In this document: positions 60,742-64,000 of the stretch, piece by piece | How positions within the stretch are numbered: position 1 is the stretch's first letter | Layout of the letters: each line of letters begins with the position of its first letter | DNA from: Microbispora siamensis | GTDB lineage: Bacteria > Actinomycetota > Actinomycetes > Streptosporangiales > Streptosporangiaceae | NCBI RefSeq assembly: GCF_016863095.1 | Contig: NZ_BOOF01000029.1 | Span: 1 to 64,000, forward strand | Direction of reading: 5' to 3' | DNA length: 64,000 bases | Made by a program: the position numbers and the translations under genes | Notes under the pieces: model-generated | The model's database searches: none | Seen by the model: only the letters and a program-made list of their open reading frames with translations | What the model was told of the DNA's origin: nothing

Positions 60742-61995
60742 TCAGGCCATGGCGGGCGGCATGCCGTCCTCGGCGTCGGCCGCCTCGACCTCCTCACGGG
60801 AGATGCCGAGCAGGTAGAGGATCGAGTCGAGGTACGGCACGTTGACCGCGGTGTCGGCGGCCTGCCGCACGATGGGCTTGGCGTTGAACGCGATGCCGAG
60901 CCCGGCGACGGCGAACATGTCGAGGTCGTTCGCGCCGTCGCCGATCGCGACGGTCTGGCTCAGCGGGATGCCCGACTCGGCTGCGAAGCGCTCCAGCGCG
61001 CGGGCCTTGCCCGGCCGGTCCACGATCTCGCCCACGACCCGGCCGGTGAGCCGGCCGTCCACGACCTCAAGGGTGTTGGCGGCCGAGTAGTCGATGCCGA
61101 GGTCGGCCACGAGGGAGTCGGTGATCTGGGTGAAGCCGCCGCTGACGATGGCGAAGCGGTAGTCGAGCCGCTTGAGGGTCCGCACCAGCGTGCGCGCGCC
61201 GGGGGTGAGGACGACCTCCTTGACGACCTTCTCGAAGACCTCCTCCGACAGCCCTTCGAGCAGCGCGACCCGCCTGACCAGCGACTCGGCGAAGTCGAGC
61301 TCGCCGCGCATGGCCTCGTCGGTGACCCGGGCGACCTCGTCCAGGCAGCCGGCGTGCCGGGCCAGCAGCTCGATGACCTCGTTCTGGATCAGCGTCGAGT
61401 CGACGTCCATCACGATGAGGCGCTTGGCGCGGCGGTACAGGCCGCTGCGCTGCACGGCCACGTCCACCTGCTGCGCCGCCGCCTCCGCGGCCAGTTCCGC
61501 GCGCATCGCCTGGGGGTCGGCGCCGGACACGGCGAGCTCGATGCACGTCACCGGGTAGCTCGACAGCCGTTCGATCCTGTCGATGTTGGCGCCGCTCGCC
61601 GCGATCCGGCCGGCGATCCCGGCCATGGCGGCGGGCAGCAGCGGCGCGCCCAGGACGGTGACGTGCAGCCGTCCGCGCCGTCGTTTCTCCTTGGAGGTCG
61701 TGCCGGTGGCGATCTCCAGGTCCATGTCGAGGTCGGCGGCGACCTGCTCGACGGCCGTCCACAGGCCGCCGATCGTTCCTCCGGTGCCGGTGGGCGGCCC
61801 CCCGGCGTAGGCGACGAGCACGCCCAGGGTGAGGCGGCCTCGGATGACGACCTGCTCCACGTCGGCCACGACGACCGGGAACCCGGCCAGTACGGAGAAC
61901 AGCCGCGAGGTGACGCCCGGGCGATCCGGACCGGTCAGCGTGATCAGGAGCGTGCGCTGGTTCACGTTGTTTGAGGTTACTGCGCGGCTTGTCAT
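60742..61995 (-). CDS. serB: phosphoserine phosphatase with N-terminal ACT domains
   Basis: About 417 residues. Two ACT-like domains (TLLITLTGPDRPGVTSRLFS onward, and LHVTVLGAPLLPAAMAGIAG) precede a HAD phosphatase with DVDSTLI (about residue 196-202), VSGGFTQI and GDGANDLDM. It catalyses the last step of serine synthesis; the ACT domains suggest serine feedback. Convergent with the FUSC gene, 4 bp apart. Confidence 0.93.
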   Translation of the reverse strand: MTSRAVTSNNVNQRTLLITLTGPDRPGVTSRLFSVLAGFPVVVADVEQVVIRGRLTLGVLVAYAGGPPTGTGGTIGGLWTAVEQVAADLDMDLEIATGTTSKEKRRRGRLHVTVLGAPLLPAAMAGIAGRIAASGANIDRIERLSSYPVTCIELAVSGADPQAMRAELAAEAAAQQVDVAVQRSGLYRRAKRLIVMDVDSTLIQNEVIELLARHAGCLDEVARVTDEAMRGELDFAESLVRRVALLEGLSEEVFEKVVKEVVLTPGARTLVRTLKRLDYRFAIVSGGFTQITDSLVADLGIDYSAANTLEVVDGRLTGRVVGEIVDRPGKARALERFAAESGIPLSQTVAIGDGANDLDMFAVAGLGIAFNAKPIVRQAADTAVNVPYLDSILYLLGISREEVEAADAEDGMPPAMA

Positions 61996-62167
61996 GAGCG
62001 CGCACGAGGTTCACGATGCGGACGCCTTCATGCCCCCGCCCTGAGGTTCCGCTGTCATTTCCGCATGTCGTCATGGTGGCGGGCCGCGAATCAGGCCAGG
62101 CCGGGACGCTCTGCGCCGTCCGCCTCATCGTGGCCGGCACCCCCCGCCGAGGAAGGACGCGACGCGC

Positions 62168-62902
62168 ATGACGATCTCCCTGCAGTCTGGACAATCCCTT
62201 GGCTCCGGCCGGTACACCGTCGGGCTCGCCGAGAGCGCCGCCGACCTGCGTGCCGCCCAGCGCCTGCGGTACGAGGTGTTCGCGGGGGAGATGGGCGCCC
62301 GGCTCGACTCCCCGCTGAGCGGGCTCGACGTCGAACCGCTCGACGCGTACTGCGACCACCTCCTCGTCCGCGAGGGTGACACGGTGGTCGGCACCTACCG
62401 CCTGCTGCCGCCCCGCCGTTCCGACCGCCTCTACTCCGACTCCGAGTTCGACCTCGGCGCGCTGAAGGGCCTGCGCGGCGACCTGGTCGAGGCCGGGCGC
62501 ACGTGTGTGCACCCCGATCACCGCGGCGGCGCGGTCGTCGCCCTGATGTGGGCCGGGATCGCGCACTACATGACCAGCCGCGGGCACTCCTGGCTGGCGG
62601 GCTGCTGCTCGGTGCCCCTGGACGACGGCGGCGCGGTCGCCGCCGGTGTCGTCGACCGGGTCCAGTTGGGACCCGAGGAGTATCGCGTCACGCCGCACAC
62701 GCCCTGGCGCGACGCCGGGATCCCCCGCCCCGACCGGTTCGTGCTGCCGCCGCTGCTGCGCGGTTACCTGCGTCTCGGCGCGTGGATCTGCGGCGCTCCC
62801 GCGTACGATCCGGACTTCGGCACGGCGGACTTCTTCGTGCTGCTCTCCGTGGCCGACGCCGACCCCCGCTACCTGCGGCACTTCCTGGGAGGGACGCGGT
62901 GA
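62168..62902 (+). CDS. olsB: OlsB-like N-acyltransferase (GNAT fold)
   Basis: 244 residues of the ornithine-acyl-ACP N-acyltransferase/hemolysin-like group: RLRYEVFAGEMGARLDSP, GLDVEPLDAYCDHLLV, and ELGRTCVHPDHRGG-like VEAGRTCVHPDHRGGAVVAL. It probably makes lyso-ornithine lipid, with the next gene adding the second chain. GAGGAAGGA precedes ATG. Its TGA overlaps the next GTG. Confidence 0.82.
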   Translation: MTISLQSGQSLGSGRYTVGLAESAADLRAAQRLRYEVFAGEMGARLDSPLSGLDVEPLDAYCDHLLVREGDTVVGTYRLLPPRRSDRLYSDSEFDLGALKGLRGDLVEAGRTCVHPDHRGGAVVALMWAGIAHYMTSRGHSWLAGCCSVPLDDGGAVAAGVVDRVQLGPEEYRVTPHTPWRDAGIPRPDRFVLPPLLRGYLRLGAWICGAPAYDPDFGTADFFVLLSVADADPRYLRHFLGGTR

Positions 62903-63825
62903 GCGCCGTCGCGCACCTGCCGGTGGCCTCCTCCGCCTGGCTGCCGGTGTCCCCCTGCGCGCCGGATGTCTGCCTGCGTCCGCAGGCGCGTACGGCCGGC
63001 CTCCTCCGCCGGGCCGCCCGCCTGGCGGGCGCGGCCGCCGTGCTGCTCGCCGGTCTGCCGATCGCGCTCGCGCTGGGCCGTACGGCACGGCGCGGGGCGG
63101 TCACGAGGCGCTGGTCGCGTCTGCTGCTGCGGGCACTCGGCGTCAGGATCGTGACGCGCCGCGGGTTCTCCTGCATCGGGGGCTCGGCGCGGGCGCGAGC
63201 CGTGCCGGGGGAGGACGGGCCCGCCCTGCTCGTCGGCAACCACGTCTCCTGGCTCGACCCCCTGGTCATCACGGCGACCTTCGCCTGCCGCCCGCTGGCC
63301 AAGGCGGAGGTGGGGAGGTGGCCGATCGTCGGCACGCTCGCCGCCGGGGGCGGGGCGCTGTTCATCGACAGGGACAGGCTGTCCGCCCTGCCCGGGGTCG
63401 TCGCGGACATGACCGCCGCGTTGCGGCGCGGCGAGAGCGTGGCCGCGTTCCCCGAGGGCACGACGTGGTGCGGACGCGAGATGGGGCGTTTCCGGCCCGC
63501 GGTCTTCCAGGCGGCGCTCGACGCGGGGGTGCCCGTGCGGCCGGTGGCGCTGCGTTTCCTGGAGGGCGACGGGGAGCGGGCCGCCCTTTCCACCCGGCCG
63601 TCGTACGTCGGGGACGACACGCTGCTGGCGTCGATTCTGCGGATCGTCGCGACCAGGGACCTGGTCGCGGAGGTGACGGTCTTCCCCGCCGTACGGCTGG
63701 ACCGCCCGGTCGCGTACGGCGGGCGCGCCCACCGGGGGGAGGCGCGGGCGGCGCTGGCGCGGATCGCCGAGGCTCAGGTCAGAACGGGTCTCGTGGAGCC
63801 CGAGGAGCAGGCCGTGGCGGCCTGA
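62899..63825 (+). CDS. olsA: OlsA-like 1-acyl-glycerol-3-phosphate/lyso-ornithine acyltransferase
   Basis: 308 residues of the PlsC family. NHVSWLDP (NHx4D), ALFIDRDR, FPEGTTWCGREMGRF and VPVRPVALRF are intact. A hydrophobic N-terminal helix anchors it in the membrane. The GTG start is coupled by 4 bp to olsB; the pair makes ornithine-type aminolipids, or another acylated amine. Confidence 0.82.
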   Translation: MSAVAHLPVASSAWLPVSPCAPDVCLRPQARTAGLLRRAARLAGAAAVLLAGLPIALALGRTARRGAVTRRWSRLLLRALGVRIVTRRGFSCIGGSARARAVPGEDGPALLVGNHVSWLDPLVITATFACRPLAKAEVGRWPIVGTLAAGGGALFIDRDRLSALPGVVADMTAALRRGESVAAFPEGTTWCGREMGRFRPAVFQAALDAGVPVRPVALRFLEGDGERAALSTRPSYVGDDTLLASILRIVATRDLVAEVTVFPAVRLDRPVAYGGRAHRGEARAALARIAEAQVRTGLVEPEEQAVAA

Positions 63826-63847
63826 CAGGGGCTGCCCCACGATCGCC

Positions 63848-63877
63848 GGCGCCTGCCCGGGAGGCCGGGCGGGCGCC
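63848..63877. terminator. bidirectional terminator hairpin
   Basis: GGCGCCTGCCCG and CGGGCGGGCGCC form a strong GC stem between the convergent olsA and the truncated last gene. Confidence 0.7.
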
Positions 63878-63898
63878 GTGGGTTGCATCGGAAGGAAC

Positions 63899-64000
63899 TC
63901 AGCGGGTGATCGTGCTCTTCGACTTCGCCCAGCTGATGCTGTCGCCGAAGTCGCTGAGCAGTTCCTTCGGGTCGGTGTTTCGCGCCCCGTTGACGACCGC
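63899..64000 (-). CDS. C-terminal end of an unidentified protein (cut by window edge)
   Basis: 33 residues up to the TGA at 63899 are visible (ending ISWAKSKSTITR). The 5' part lies outside the window. The family cannot be identified from so little. Confidence 0.5.
   Translation of the reverse strand, partial: AVVNGARNTDPKELLSDFGDSISWAKSKSTITR

Overview
The window is high-GC actinomycete chromosome with a mobile element inserted in it. The outer gene order matches the conserved actinobacterial block known as Rv3649-Rv3682 in M. tuberculosis and about SCO3548-SCO3580 in Streptomyces coelicolor. It runs ponA2-type PBP, wblA/whiB4, two ArsA-like ATPases, RidA, NUDIX, MBL hydrolase, crp, nth, CoA-type NUDIX, marP, ephE, acs, a Fic-like protein, a 6S-like/Ms1-type RNA locus, the tad (Flp pilus) operon, a DECH helicase, bldG and an anti-sigma kinase. 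WblA, BldG and the gene style suggest a sporulating actinomycete, possibly Streptosporangiales; this is inference, not proof.

Region by region. Positions 1-3.9 kb hold a membrane protein, a decayed segment and a secreted GH5-CBM13 glycoside hydrolase. The hydrolase lies between a complete tRNA-Pro(CGG) and a partial copy of its 3' half, a 109-bp direct repeat left by a past tRNA-targeted integration or duplication. Positions 3.9-24 kb are conserved housekeeping genes (cell-wall synthesis, redox and developmental regulators, DNA repair, acid-resistance protease, acetate activation) ending in the probable 6S-like RNA. The tad operon starts at 24.3 kb with tadZ and tadA.

At 25,987-45,003 a 19.0-kb integrative element splits tadA exactly at the P-loop lysine codon. 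The 7-bp core CGGCAAG is present at both ends, and joining the flanks across it restores a continuous 392-codon tadA. The element carries a large serine integrase next to its left end, a small convergent ORF, a run of unknown small genes, an HNH nuclease, a pentapeptide-repeat membrane protein, a resolvase with a res-like site and a membrane NACHT NTPase. A replication module follows (winged-helix initiator with an in-gene 22-bp iteron array, and a DnaB helicase), then a transfer module (FtsK/TraB-like translocase, Spd-like membrane protein, small zinc-ribbon proteins). It resembles an actinomycete integrative and conjugative element (AICE), but with a serine integrase and what looks like iteron/DnaB replication.

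From 45.0 kb the tad operon resumes (3' tadA, tadB, tadC, pilin-like, TadE-like and TadE/G-like genes). It is followed by a membrane-anchored disordered protein, the helicase, bldG with its kinase, a proton-pumping pyrophosphatase, a small membrane peptide with a SixA phosphatase, a FUSC-type transporter, serB and an olsB-olsA ornithine-lipid pair. As integrated, the pilus ATPase is broken. The integrase lies 12 nt after the premature tadA stop on the same strand, so excision, if it occurs, could be coupled to tad transcription and would restore the gene.
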